A DNA stretch of 9,286 nt from an uncultured Oscillospiraceae bacterium (lineage in GTDB: Bacteria; Bacillota; Clostridia; Oscillospirales; Oscillospiraceae): NCBI GenBank assembly GCA_900769995.1, contig CAAGIT010000128.1:1-9286 (forward strand), given 5' to 3'. The notes beneath the pieces are model-generated. The model was not told the origin of the DNA and did not search any database. It saw nothing but the letters and a program-made list of their open reading frames with translations. The translations under genes and the position numbers were made by a program. The first letter of the stretch is position 1, and each line of letters starts with the position of its first letter. Shown in pieces: positions 1-7,540 of the stretch.

Positions 1-112
1 CAGTGGTAGTGTCAAGAGTTGTGCGCAAAATGGAATATTTCATTCGTCTTGAGGTGTGCTAGCTTTATTCTAACGGACTCAATCGCTTTTTTCTATACCC
101 TGGTCTCACATC

Positions 113-130
113 AATTGTATATCTACAATT
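113..130. promoter_or_regulatory. Short dyad upstream of the surface-protein promoter
   Basis: Two perfect 7-bp arms (AATTGTA at 113-119 and TACAATT at 124-130) are separated by the 4-bp spacer TATC. The dyad ends 26 bp before the predicted -35 box at 156. Its size and position would suit a regulator binding site, but the DNA here is AT-rich, so a chance palindrome is also possible. No known regulator consensus is recognised. Confidence 0.3.
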
Positions 131-155
131 TAGATAATTTACACAAAAGAATGGG

Positions 156-184
156 TTGCAAAATATGTAAAAATATGGTAGAAT
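156..184 (+). promoter_or_regulatory. Predicted sigma-A promoter of the surface-protein gene
   Basis: A -35 box TTGCAA (156-161; 4 of 6 matches to TTGACA) is followed by an exactly 17-bp spacer and a -10 box TAGAAT (179-184; 5 of 6 matches to TATAAT). A TG pair at 176-177 gives an extended -10 arrangement (TG-G-TAGAAT). Transcription would begin near 191, giving a leader of about 60 nt before the ATG at 251. This is the best promoter-like match seen in the 250 bp before the gene. Confidence 0.6.
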
Positions 185-195
185 TGATAATAGAA

Positions 196-227
196 ATGCT
201 GGACATCGTCAAACAGGCGTCCGGCAT
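196..227 (+). promoter_or_regulatory. Leader hairpin in the 5' UTR
   Basis: ATGCTGGAC (196-204) pairs with GTCCGGCAT (219-227): 9 base pairs including one G-U, with a 14-nt loop. It would lie at the very 5' end of the predicted transcript, before the ribosome binding site. Such 5' hairpins often stabilise mRNA. No U-tract follows, so it is not a terminator, and no known riboswitch class is recognised. Confidence 0.4.
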
Positions 228-237
228 ATTATATTTG

Positions 238-244
238 AAGGAGG
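238..244 (+). promoter_or_regulatory. Strong ribosome binding site for the surface-protein gene
   Basis: AAGGAGG lies 6 nt before the ATG at 251, a near-perfect anti-Shine-Dalgarno match at the usual spacing. It fixes 251 as the start, in agreement with the signal peptide that begins at that codon. Confidence 0.85.
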
Positions 245-250
245 AAGACC

Positions 251-3200
251 ATGAAAACTACGAGCCATCGGCTTTTCGCGTGGCTGCTGGTGCTGGCTAT
301 GGTATGCTCCATACTGCCCACCTTTGCCTTTGCCGAAGAGCCAACGACCAGCACCTGGAGCAAGGTCGCTTTTGCAGACATCAAGGCGAGCGACACCGTG
401 GCGATTACCATGAGCAAGAACGGAACGACCTATGCTCTGCCGACGGTGGGCAACGGCGGGGACGGACAGCCGCTTGCCGTGACTGCCTCTGTCAATGGAG
501 GCGTTCTAACGCTCGACGGTGACAGCAGCGCCTTTGGATGGAGCATCTCTGCCACGGAGGGCGGCTGGCTGCTGCATTGCGGCGCGGGCTACCTGTGTGC
601 GGAGAACACCAACAACGGCGTGCGCATCGGTGAGACCGGTGCTGTCTGGACGCTCATCGAAGATGGGTATTTTTCCACGCAGGTCACCGCGGACACCGTT
701 CGCTATTTGGGCGTCTACGCCGGCAACACACCCGACTGGAGATGCTATAAGACCTATGCAACGGGCAACATCTCGGGCGAGACACTGGAATTCTGGGTGT
801 ACGATTCGAATGCAACACCAACGCCCGACCCCGATCCTGCACCGGATCCCGATCCCGATCCTACACCGGATCCCGATCCTACACCGGAGCCAGAACCCTC
901 TGAGCAGGCGCAGGCGGAGCTGCTGACAGAGCTGAAAGACGGGGACAAGGTTTACATCTACAATCCCAAGAGCGCAAAGGCCTTGACGGAAACGGTCAAC
1001 GGCACGCAGTTGGCAGGCACGGATGCCGTGGTGGAAAACGACCGGCTCACCGTGACCGAAGCAATGGCGGAGCTGTCCGTTTCCGTGGACGCAAACGGCT
1101 ATTATTCCTTCCGCAATGCCGCCGGAGAGTATCTGACTGCCGATGAAGCTACCTCCAATGTGCTCTCCTTTGCGGCTGCTGCTTCCGATTACAGCCTTTG
1201 GGAGCTGGAAAAGGTCGAGGGCGGCTTCTATGTCAAGAGCGTGAACGGCGCTAAAGACGGCAAGCAGTTCTATTTGGAGTGCTATAAGAATAATTACACT
1301 ACCTATACCTTTACTTCGTATAATGCCGCGCCCTTCCTGCTGCAATTCTTTACCACGGGAGCGGGCGGCTTTACCGATACCATTGCCGCAGGCGATCGGG
1401 TTATCATCTACAATCCCACCTACAGCATGGGCCTGTCCGATACGATCCTTGACACCGACAAGGGACAGGATCTGGCGGGCACGGAGCTGACGCTCTCGGC
1501 AGACGATAAGCTGTCCGGCTACACGGCGGCAAATATTTGGACCGTGAGCGCAAACGAGGACGGCACCTACGGCTTTGCCAACGAAGACGGGCTGAAGCTC
1601 TCGGTTCTCAACCGCACCCATGTGGGCCTGAGCGGGGATGTGAACGCGTGGACGCTGTCTGCAGTAGAGGGAAAGACCGGTGAATACTACCTCCGCAGCT
1701 CCGTCGGCAGTTGCCTGGAGTGGTACGCGGACAAGGGCTACTGGTCTGCATTCTATAATCCCACGGAGGCGATGTACGCCGTCCGCTTCTATTTGGTGAG
1801 CGGTTCGGTGCAGCCGTCCAATGTTGTTGCCGCGCCGAAGGCAGCTCCGAAAGCCGGCGAGGTCGATTCCGGCACGGAGATCAGCTTCACCTGCGCTACC
1901 GAGGGCGCGACGATCCTCTATAAGATCGGTACAGGGGAATGGCTCGAGTATACCGTGCCCATTGCCATCACAGAGGACACCACCTTTACCGTCAAGGCAG
2001 TCAAGGAGGGCATGGAGGACAGCGCGGAGGTCGTCTTTGCCTATACGATCTATATCCCGCCCGTATTGGGCGACAATCAGGCGACGCTGGTGACCGACAT
2101 CGCGGCGCTTGCAGCGGGCGACCGAATTCTGATCGTGACCAGCGGCAGTCTGAACTACGCTCTGGGCACCGCGCAAAAGCCCAACAACCGCGGCACGGCG
2201 GATGTCATCAAGGCGTATGACAAGCTGAGCTATGACGAAAATGCGCAGATCCTCACGCTGGAATCCGGCGTAGAAGAGAAAACCTATGCGCTCTACGCCG
2301 TCAACGGGGAGAATCAGGGCTATCTCTACGCCTCCACCGAAAGCGGCAACCTTCTGCGCACGCAGGACGAAAAGGACATCAACGCCTCCTTTACCATCAC
2401 CATTGCGGCGGACGGTAAGGCGGATATTGTATCTAAGGCGGACAAAAAAGCCAACATCATTCGCTATAACTCCGTGGGTATCTTCTCCTGCTACGGCTCC
2501 GGTCAGCAGCCCGTATCCATCTACAAGCTCGATGACAATATGGTGCGTCCGGGTCTGCCTGCCGAGGGCGACGAGGTCGTGATTTATAACCTCTCCGCGA
2601 AGGGCGTTTTGTCCGGCATGGAGGGCGACCTGTCCGATGTCTACGGCTGCTCCGTGAAGACGGCGGGTGCCGAGATCCAGGGCGACAAGGCGATCTGCGC
2701 CAACGGCGCACTGCTGTTCACGGTGGAGAAGAACGGCGAGTATTACCGCTTCCGCAATGCGTCCTTCGGTTACCTGTGCTCCACCGGCACCGGCAACAAT
2801 ACCTTCTATACGACGGAGGCTTCCGAGGATGCGGACTGGACGCTGACTGCCTACAACGGCGGTTATACCATGGGCAGCCGTACCGCTGCTTTCGAGGGAA
2901 ATACGCAGTATTTACAGTACTATTCCGGTTCCTTCACCACATGGGGCATGTATGCCGTTACCGATCGGGATGTGTTTACCTATCACTTCTTCCCCTGCGG
3001 CAGCGACAAGATCACCGACGGTGTTGTGAATGAGCCGCAGGCGGTGTTCGGCAACCTCGCGCCTGCCTACGCGGGACAGAAGTATACGCTGCATTTCACC
3101 GTGGATGCGCTGTTCGGCGTGAAGGAGCTGAAAGTATTCCTCGGTGAGACGGAGCTGGCCTGCACCCTCAGCGGCGAGCGCTACACTGCGATCATTCCTG

Positions 3201-6200
3201 CCGAGCTGATCGGCGGCGAGACACTGACGGTTACCGTGCGCGGACTGGACAATAAGGATGTTCCCATCGAGACGAGCGTTGTCATTGCGGTCAAGGACGA
3301 GCCTGTGATCTCTCAGGTGTCGCCCGCTGCCAACACCCAGACCAAGGAGAATAAGCGCCCCGTGATCTCAGCGGTGCTCACCAATGTCGGCGAGGATCCC
3401 GTCATCGTTATGACAGTGAACGATAAGACCGTGAACGCTGTCTTTGCAGGCGGCAAGCTCACCTATCAGTCGGAGAGCGACATGGCAGACGGCCGTGTGA
3501 CCGTGACGGTCACCGTGACCCGCGCCGACGGCAAGACCGCGAGCAAGAGCTGGAGCTTCACCGTGGGCGAAGCCAACTATTCGCTCTACTTTGGTCAGCT
3601 CCACTCCCATAACGGCGAATATTCCGACGGCGCAGGCACGCTGAGCGGTGCACTTGAATATATTGCGGGTCTTCCGGAGGAAGCCAATGTGGACTTTGTG
3701 GCGTTCACCGACCACTCGAATTATTTCGACAAGTCCGGCGAAGCCAACCCCGAAGACGCGCTGTTTGACCTGGATCGAGCGACCGAGTACAGCCGCGAGC
3801 GCTGGACGACTTATAAGAATACCATCGCCGAATTTAACGCAAGCCATTCCAATGTCCTTGCGATCCCCGGCTTTGAGATGACATGGTCCGGCGGCCCCGG
3901 CCATATGAACACCTTCGTCACCGAGGGTATCGTCTCGCGCAACAACACCACCCTAAACAACAAGTCGGGTGACGCGGGCTTGCAGACCTATTATAAGCTG
4001 CTCTCCCGCGACGAGGGCGTCAACTCCATCTCCCAGTTTAACCACCCCGGGAACACCTTCGGCAACTTTGTGGACTTCAGCTATTGGAGCGCTACGGCAG
4101 ACGAGCGCATTTATCTCGTCGAGGTCGGCAACGGCGAAGGTCAGGTCGGCGCAAGCGGTTACTATCCCAGCTACGAGCAGTACACGCTGGCTTTGGATAA
4201 GGGCTGGCACCTTGCGCCTACCAACAATCAGGACAACCACAAGGGCAAATGGGGCAACGCCAACGATGCCCGTGATGTCGTGCTGGCGGAGAGCTTCACC
4301 GAGGACGGCATCTACGATGCTATCCGCAACTATCGCGTCTATTCCACCGAGGACAAGAACCTCGAGCTGCTCTATACAGTCAATGACCTGCCCATGGGCA
4401 CCATTATTGAGAGCGTCCCCGGGAAGCTGAAATTCGATGTCTCCGTCATGGATCCGGATAATACCGATTCCATCGCCAAGGTGGAGCTGATCGTAAACTC
4501 CGGCAAGGTCGCCTATACATGGGACGATCCTGCGGAGCTTGCCAAGGGTGTTTTGTCTGCGGAGCTGCGCCCGGATTACACCTATTACTATGTCCGCGTG
4601 ACCGAGGCGGACGGCGATCTGGCAGTCACCGCACCCGTGTGGGTCGGGCAGAACCTGAAGCTCGGCATTGACAAGATGGAAGCAGACTCCGCGACCCCGC
4701 TGACAGGAGAGGAACTGACCATCACGACGAGCCTGCACAACGGGGAGAGCTACGACGCTATCGTCAAGAGCGTGGTCTATACGACCAATGGTTCCGAGGT
4801 CCTTGCGGTCGACAACAATACTTACACGCTGGCAGCGGACAGCACACTGGAGCTGAAATGGGTATACACCCCCAAGGCACCAAAGCTGACCACCATCACC
4901 GCAACCGTCATCGTTGAGATGGACGGCAAGGAATACACCTTCACGGCATCCGTGGAGCTGGATGTGCTGGACGCCTCGCAGCTTGCCTATATCGGCATCG
5001 ACGCCTCCCACGGCAACGAGTATGTGTCGGGCTACAACAAGAACCTCATAAACAACTTCATCACGCTTGCCAACGGCTGCGGCATCCGTGTAGATCTGCT
5101 GACCACCTCCGAAGCGTTGGTTGCCGCCTGTGGTGACGGAAAGTACGCGGCGATCGTGCTCAATGTGCCCTCTCGCCGTCTGTCCGAGGCAAAGGACTAT
5201 ACAGATGCAGAGCTGACGGCGCTTGCCGCCTTCCGCGCCGGTGGCGGCGCGCTGATCGTCACGGGTGCGGGAGACAGCAATGATAAGGTAGAGCCCCATA
5301 TGGCTGCCACCCAGAACCGTCTGCTGGCAGCACTCGGCTCCTCACTCCGTCTGTCCGATGACGGCACCTATGAGGACACTGCTTTTGCGCTGTCCTTGAA
5401 CGCTTACGGCGATAACGCTCTGACCGATGGGCTGACCGGCAGCATCAGCTACTACGGCGGCTCGAGCATTTACGCGGTGGATAAGGACGGAAACGTGCTC
5501 ACCACGCTGCCCGCTTCCGTGTCCCCCGTACTGTTTGCCAACGCCGCGACCGTCTCCAGGGACTCCGACAGCGACGGCTTGGGCGGCGATACAACACCGA
5601 AGTATCCGTTCGCGCAGGGCGATGAGCGCCTGCTGGTCATGGCAATGGAGAAAACGGAGGGCAAGGGACTGCTTCTCGTCGCCGGTGCCGCGTTTATGAA
5701 CGACTATGATCTGAAGCTTCCCGCAGAAAACGCCAACAACGCGTTCTGCGAGAATCTGCTCAACGCCATCCGACCCGTGCATATCAGCACCGTTGCGGAG
5801 GTGCGCGCGCAGACGGAGGAGGGCTTTAAGTTCACCATCGAAGGCGTTGTGACCTCCAACGCCTCCGGCTATGACAAGGAGACGGCGTTCTTTGACTGCA
5901 TCTACGTGCAGGATGCCACCGGCGGCATCAATTGCTTCCCCATGGCAGGCGAGTTCAAGCTGGGTGATGTGGTGCGAGTTACCGGTACCACGGATTCCTA
6001 TCAGGGTGAGCCTGAGTTGCAGGTCACCGAAATTGAGAAGCTGGGTGAGACCGAGCCTATTGAGCCCGTCGAGATCACCGCAGCGCAGCTCAACGACCGC
6101 TCCGCAGAGGGTAAGCTGGTCACGCTCAAGGGAACCGTGACTGCCATCACCATGGCAAACGGACTTGTGGAGTCCATTTATGTGAAGGATGCTTCCGGTA

Positions 6201-7123
6201 CGGTCGCCCGCGTGTTTATCGACGGTTACATTACCGCCTCCAAGACCATTGAGGGTCTGAAGGTCGGCTGCACCGTCGAGGCGACGGGTCTTGCCTCCTA
6301 CGATGATACCTACGCCATTGAAAATGACAGCTACGCCAGACTCCGTGTGCGCGACCGTGCGGAGATCCTGTGCATTGCTTGCGCCCACGCGGAGACGGAG
6401 CTGCAAGGTGAAAAGGCTCCGACCTGCACCGAGGACGGCTATACCGGCGATACCTATTGCAAGCTCTGCGGCGAGAAGATTGCGGAGGGCAGTGTGGTCG
6501 CTGCACTCGGTCACCAATATGAGAACGGTGTCTGCACCGCCTGTGGAGAGGAAGAGCCAATCACGACCTGCCCCTTCACCGATGTCAAGGAAGACGATTG
6601 GTTCTATGCGTATGTGCTGAAGGTCTACGCCGCAGGCATTGTGAACGGCTGTACCGAGACGACATACGCGCCCGAGCAGAAGCTCACCCGTGCCCAGATG
6701 GTCACCATGCTCTACCGCGCGATGGGCGAGCCGGAGGTCAGCGGCTACGCTTCCTTCACCGATGTTCCGCAGAACGTGTACTATGCAAAGGCAGTTGCAT
6801 GGGCTGAACGCGAGGGAGTCATCAACGGCACTACCCCGACCACCTTCGACCCGGAGAAAAAAGTTACCCGTGAGCAGATGGTCACAATGTTCTACCGTCT
6901 GGAGGGCGAGGAAGCCGTCAGCGGCGATCTGACAGAGTTCAAGGATTACAAAAACGTCAGTGCTTATGCGGTCGACGCTATGCAATGGGCGGTCGGCAAG
7001 GGCATCATCAGCGGCACGACCTTTGAAGGCGACAGCGCGTTGTACCTCAACCCGCTGGGGCTTACCACCCGCGCGCAGGCTGCGAAGGTCTTCTGCGTTT
7101 GGATGGAGCTTTATCTCAAGTAA
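251..7123 (+). CDS. Giant SLH-anchored surface protein with a PHP (CehA/McbA-like) metallohydrolase domain
   Basis: Predicted secreted, cell-wall-attached protein of 2290 residues. Residues 1-28 are a signal peptide: basic start, hydrophobic core, AFA cleavage site before Glu29. A beta-rich domain (about 31-185) is followed by an Asp-Pro/Thr-Pro linker (190-216). Four related modules begin near 231 (GDKVYIYN), 381 (GDRVIIYN), 623 (GDRILIV) and 773 (GDEVVIYN); a chitobiase/hexosaminidase C-terminal-like domain lies at about 527-601. Ig-like domains fill about 923-1108. The PHP domain (1111 to about 1366) shows H1118-x-H1120, a YSDG motif, TDH at 1153-1155, E1209, H1218, N-H1265-P and D1328-x-H1330, the metal ligands expected of the family. 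Ig/CARDB-like domains (about 1385-1575), a class I amidotransferase-like domain (1577-1842), two OB folds (about 1845-1935 and 1941-2040), a CxxC/His-rich segment (2041-2099) and three SLH repeats (2109-2290) follow. Established: PHP enzymes are metal-dependent phosphoesterases or related hydrolases, and SLH repeats bind pyruvylated wall polymers. Inferred: an extracellular phosphate-releasing role. The substrate is unknown. The reading frame shows no interruption. Confidence 0.95.
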   Translation: MKTTSHRLFAWLLVLAMVCSILPTFAFAEEPTTSTWSKVAFADIKASDTVAITMSKNGTTYALPTVGNGGDGQPLAVTASVNGGVLTLDGDSSAFGWSISATEGGWLLHCGAGYLCAENTNNGVRIGETGAVWTLIEDGYFSTQVTADTVRYLGVYAGNTPDWRCYKTYATGNISGETLEFWVYDSNATPTPDPDPAPDPDPDPTPDPDPTPEPEPSEQAQAELLTELKDGDKVYIYNPKSAKALTETVNGTQLAGTDAVVENDRLTVTEAMAELSVSVDANGYYSFRNAAGEYLTADEATSNVLSFAAAASDYSLWELEKVEGGFYVKSVNGAKDGKQFYLECYKNNYTTYTFTSYNAAPFLLQFFTTGAGGFTDTIAAGDRVIIYNPTYSMGLSDTILDTDKGQDLAGTELTLSADDKLSGYTAANIWTVSANEDGTYGFANEDGLKLSVLNRTHVGLSGDVNAWTLSAVEGKTGEYYLRSSVGSCLEWYADKGYWSAFYNPTEAMYAVRFYLVSGSVQPSNVVAAPKAAPKAGEVDSGTEISFTCATEGATILYKIGTGEWLEYTVPIAITEDTTFTVKAVKEGMEDSAEVVFAYTIYIPPVLGDNQATLVTDIAALAAGDRILIVTSGSLNYALGTAQKPNNRGTADVIKAYDKLSYDENAQILTLESGVEEKTYALYAVNGENQGYLYASTESGNLLRTQDEKDINASFTITIAADGKADIVSKADKKANIIRYNSVGIFSCYGSGQQPVSIYKLDDNMVRPGLPAEGDEVVIYNLSAKGVLSGMEGDLSDVYGCSVKTAGAEIQGDKAICANGALLFTVEKNGEYYRFRNASFGYLCSTGTGNNTFYTTEASEDADWTLTAYNGGYTMGSRTAAFEGNTQYLQYYSGSFTTWGMYAVTDRDVFTYHFFPCGSDKITDGVVNEPQAVFGNLAPAYAGQKYTLHFTVDALFGVKELKVFLGETELACTLSGERYTAIIPAELIGGETLTVTVRGLDNKDVPIETSVVIAVKDEPVISQVSPAANTQTKENKRPVISAVLTNVGEDPVIVMTVNDKTVNAVFAGGKLTYQSESDMADGRVTVTVTVTRADGKTASKSWSFTVGEANYSLYFGQLHSHNGEYSDGAGTLSGALEYIAGLPEEANVDFVAFTDHSNYFDKSGEANPEDALFDLDRATEYSRERWTTYKNTIAEFNASHSNVLAIPGFEMTWSGGPGHMNTFVTEGIVSRNNTTLNNKSGDAGLQTYYKLLSRDEGVNSISQFNHPGNTFGNFVDFSYWSATADERIYLVEVGNGEGQVGASGYYPSYEQYTLALDKGWHLAPTNNQDNHKGKWGNANDARDVVLAESFTEDGIYDAIRNYRVYSTEDKNLELLYTVNDLPMGTIIESVPGKLKFDVSVMDPDNTDSIAKVELIVNSGKVAYTWDDPAELAKGVLSAELRPDYTYYYVRVTEADGDLAVTAPVWVGQNLKLGIDKMEADSATPLTGEELTITTSLHNGESYDAIVKSVVYTTNGSEVLAVDNNTYTLAADSTLELKWVYTPKAPKLTTITATVIVEMDGKEYTFTASVELDVLDASQLAYIGIDASHGNEYVSGYNKNLINNFITLANGCGIRVDLLTTSEALVAACGDGKYAAIVLNVPSRRLSEAKDYTDAELTALAAFRAGGGALIVTGAGDSNDKVEPHMAATQNRLLAALGSSLRLSDDGTYEDTAFALSLNAYGDNALTDGLTGSISYYGGSSIYAVDKDGNVLTTLPASVSPVLFANAATVSRDSDSDGLGGDTTPKYPFAQGDERLLVMAMEKTEGKGLLLVAGAAFMNDYDLKLPAENANNAFCENLLNAIRPVHISTVAEVRAQTEEGFKFTIEGVVTSNASGYDKETAFFDCIYVQDATGGINCFPMAGEFKLGDVVRVTGTTDSYQGEPELQVTEIEKLGETEPIEPVEITAAQLNDRSAEGKLVTLKGTVTAITMANGLVESIYVKDASGTVARVFIDGYITASKTIEGLKVGCTVEATGLASYDDTYAIENDSYARLRVRDRAEILCIACAHAETELQGEKAPTCTEDGYTGDTYCKLCGEKIAEGSVVAALGHQYENGVCTACGEEEPITTCPFTDVKEDDWFYAYVLKVYAAGIVNGCTETTYAPEQKLTRAQMVTMLYRAMGEPEVSGYASFTDVPQNVYYAKAVAWAEREGVINGTTPTTFDPEKKVTREQMVTMFYRLEGEEAVSGDLTEFKDYKNVSAYAVDAMQWAVGKGIISGTTFEGDSALYLNPLGLTTRAQAAKVFCVWMELYLK
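818..898 (+). repeat. Asp-Pro-rich linker with short DNA tandem repeat
   Basis: Residues 190-216 of the surface protein are almost only Pro, Asp, Thr, Ala and Glu, built from alternating PDP and PTP units. The DNA repeats accordingly, with an 18-bp unit containing ACCGGATCCCGAT recurring in tandem at about 858-893 and a related unit just before. It probably acts as an extended spacer after the first domain. Such tracts vary in unit number between strains through slippage. Confidence 0.8.
3581..4348 (+). other. PHP metallohydrolase domain inside the surface protein
   Basis: This part of the gene encodes residues 1111-1366. Conserved PHP signatures appear in order: LHSH then YSDG (residues 1117-1127), AFTDHS (1151-1156), IPGFE (1205-1209), GHMN (1217-1220), FNHPG (1263-1267) and QDNH (1327-1330). 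The set H, H, D/H, E, H, H, D, H supports an intact multinuclear metal site. The GFEMTW and NHPG forms resemble the CehA/McbA branch of the superfamily, whose members include ester and phosphoester hydrolases. The substrate cannot be read from sequence. Confidence 0.85.
6575..7120 (+). repeat. Three C-terminal SLH repeats (cell-wall anchor)
   Basis: Three successive S-layer homology units start at about F2109, F2169 and F2230. Each opens with an F-T/K-D motif. The units contain a G-I/V-I/V-N/S-G turn and end in TRAQ, TREQ and TRAQ respectively, each followed by a hydrophobic helix. SLH triplets commonly bind pyruvylated secondary cell-wall polymers in Gram-positive bacteria, which places the mature protein on the outer surface. 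The third unit finishes at the stop codon, a common arrangement for anchor domains. Confidence 0.93.
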
Positions 7124-7134
7124 AAAAATTACAA

Positions 7135-7168
7135 CCTCTCCCTTTCTGCTTCGGCGGAAGGGGAGAGG
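7135..7168. terminator. UUCG-capped hairpin after the surface-protein gene
   Basis: Arms 7135-7149 and 7154-7168 form a 15-bp stem with two G-U pairs and a TTCG tetraloop closed by C-G, starting 11 nt after the stop codon. On the + strand no T-run follows. Read leftward, the hairpin is followed by TTGTAATTTTTTT, a proper U-tract. It could therefore terminate leftward transcription from the YibE/F gene as well as protect the 3' end of the surface-protein mRNA. Confidence 0.65.
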
Positions 7169-7195
7169 GGAAGCTAAACTGTTTGGTGTAGTAAG

Positions 7196-7230
7196 ATGGT
7201 TTACAGATTGTGGAAGAACATGGTTTACAG
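7196..7230. repeat. Pair of 11-bp direct repeats
   Basis: ATGGTTTACAG occurs at 7196-7206 and again at 7220-7230, a 24-bp period. It lies between the two intergenic hairpins. Its function is unknown; it could be a remnant of an older insertion or a short regulatory repeat. Confidence 0.5.
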
Positions 7231-7323
7231 TTTTTGATATCCGCTCTGTATCCAGAAGGGAACAACACGACCCGCATGATGGCAAACCGCGGTGGAAAAG
7301 CGATTTTCTTAGGAAGCGCTGAT

Positions 7324-7365
7324 ACGAACCCCCGATGAAAAGGTAGCTTTTCATCGGGGGTTCGT
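7324..7365. terminator. Perfect 19-bp hairpin, probable intrinsic terminator
   Basis: Arms 7324-7342 and 7347-7365 are perfectly complementary over 19 bp, with the 4-nt loop GTAG. The stem has a run of five G-C pairs. On the + strand it is followed by TTGCT, and the arm itself ends in TTCGT, so the U-tract is weak. It sits about 200 bp after the surface-protein stop codon and about 175 bp beyond the YibE/F stop codon, in a convergent intergenic region where a two-way terminator makes sense. Confidence 0.65.
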
Positions 7366-7385
7366 TTGCTATCCGATATTAGGGA

Positions 7386-7538
7386 AGCTCTGAACAAATC
7401 GGTTGCGGCGTTCAGCGGATCTTTTGCCGCAGCTTTTCGGTTCGAAAACCTTGAAATACACAAAGTATTCCTGCGAGTTTTAACCTCAATTTGCGACAAA
7501 GTCTCTCGCCGACCGCTCTTGCGGATTTTTTCAGAGCT
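7386..7538. mobile_element. Putative small non-autonomous repeat element with terminal inverted repeats
   Basis: The 153-bp segment is bounded by inverted repeats that match at 14 of 15 positions (7386-7400 against 7524-7538; outer part AGCTCTGAA/TTCAGAGCT). It has no gene of its own. The right end lies 2 bp from the stop codon of the YibE/F gene. The size, terminal inverted repeats and lack of coding capacity fit a MITE-like or similar dispersed intergenic repeat. From memory its inner sequence resembles intergenic repeats of gut Clostridia, but no search was possible. No target-site duplication is evident. It may instead be an ordinary 3' UTR structure. Confidence 0.45.
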
Positions 7539-7540
7539 CT

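Noticed and set aside
1..60. Possible insertion-sequence end at the left edge
   Set aside because: The first bases look somewhat like IS-end sequence, but no matching inverted repeat or transposase is present in the window.
19..522. Plus-strand open frame of 167 codons covering the leader and the start of the surface-protein gene
   Set aside because: It spans the predicted promoter and hairpin, lacks a ribosome binding site and overlaps the real gene in another frame.
858..893. CRISPR-like short repeats in the Asp-Pro linker DNA
   Set aside because: The repeats are contiguous, in frame and code for a PDP/PTP linker; there are no spacers.
506..2176. Long minus-strand open frame (556 codons) opposite the surface-protein gene; similar ones at 3953-5299 and 5342-7354
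   Set aside because: The + strand frame has a signal peptide, recognisable domains and a strong ribosome binding site. The opposite frames give low-complexity translations with no recognised domains, as expected from GC-rich codon use of the real gene.
7270..7365. T-box-like look: GGCAAACCGCGG followed by a strong terminator hairpin
   Set aside because: The T-box consensus around ACCGCG is only partly matched, no stem I or specifier loop was found, and the next gene is on the opposite strand, so there is no target to regulate.
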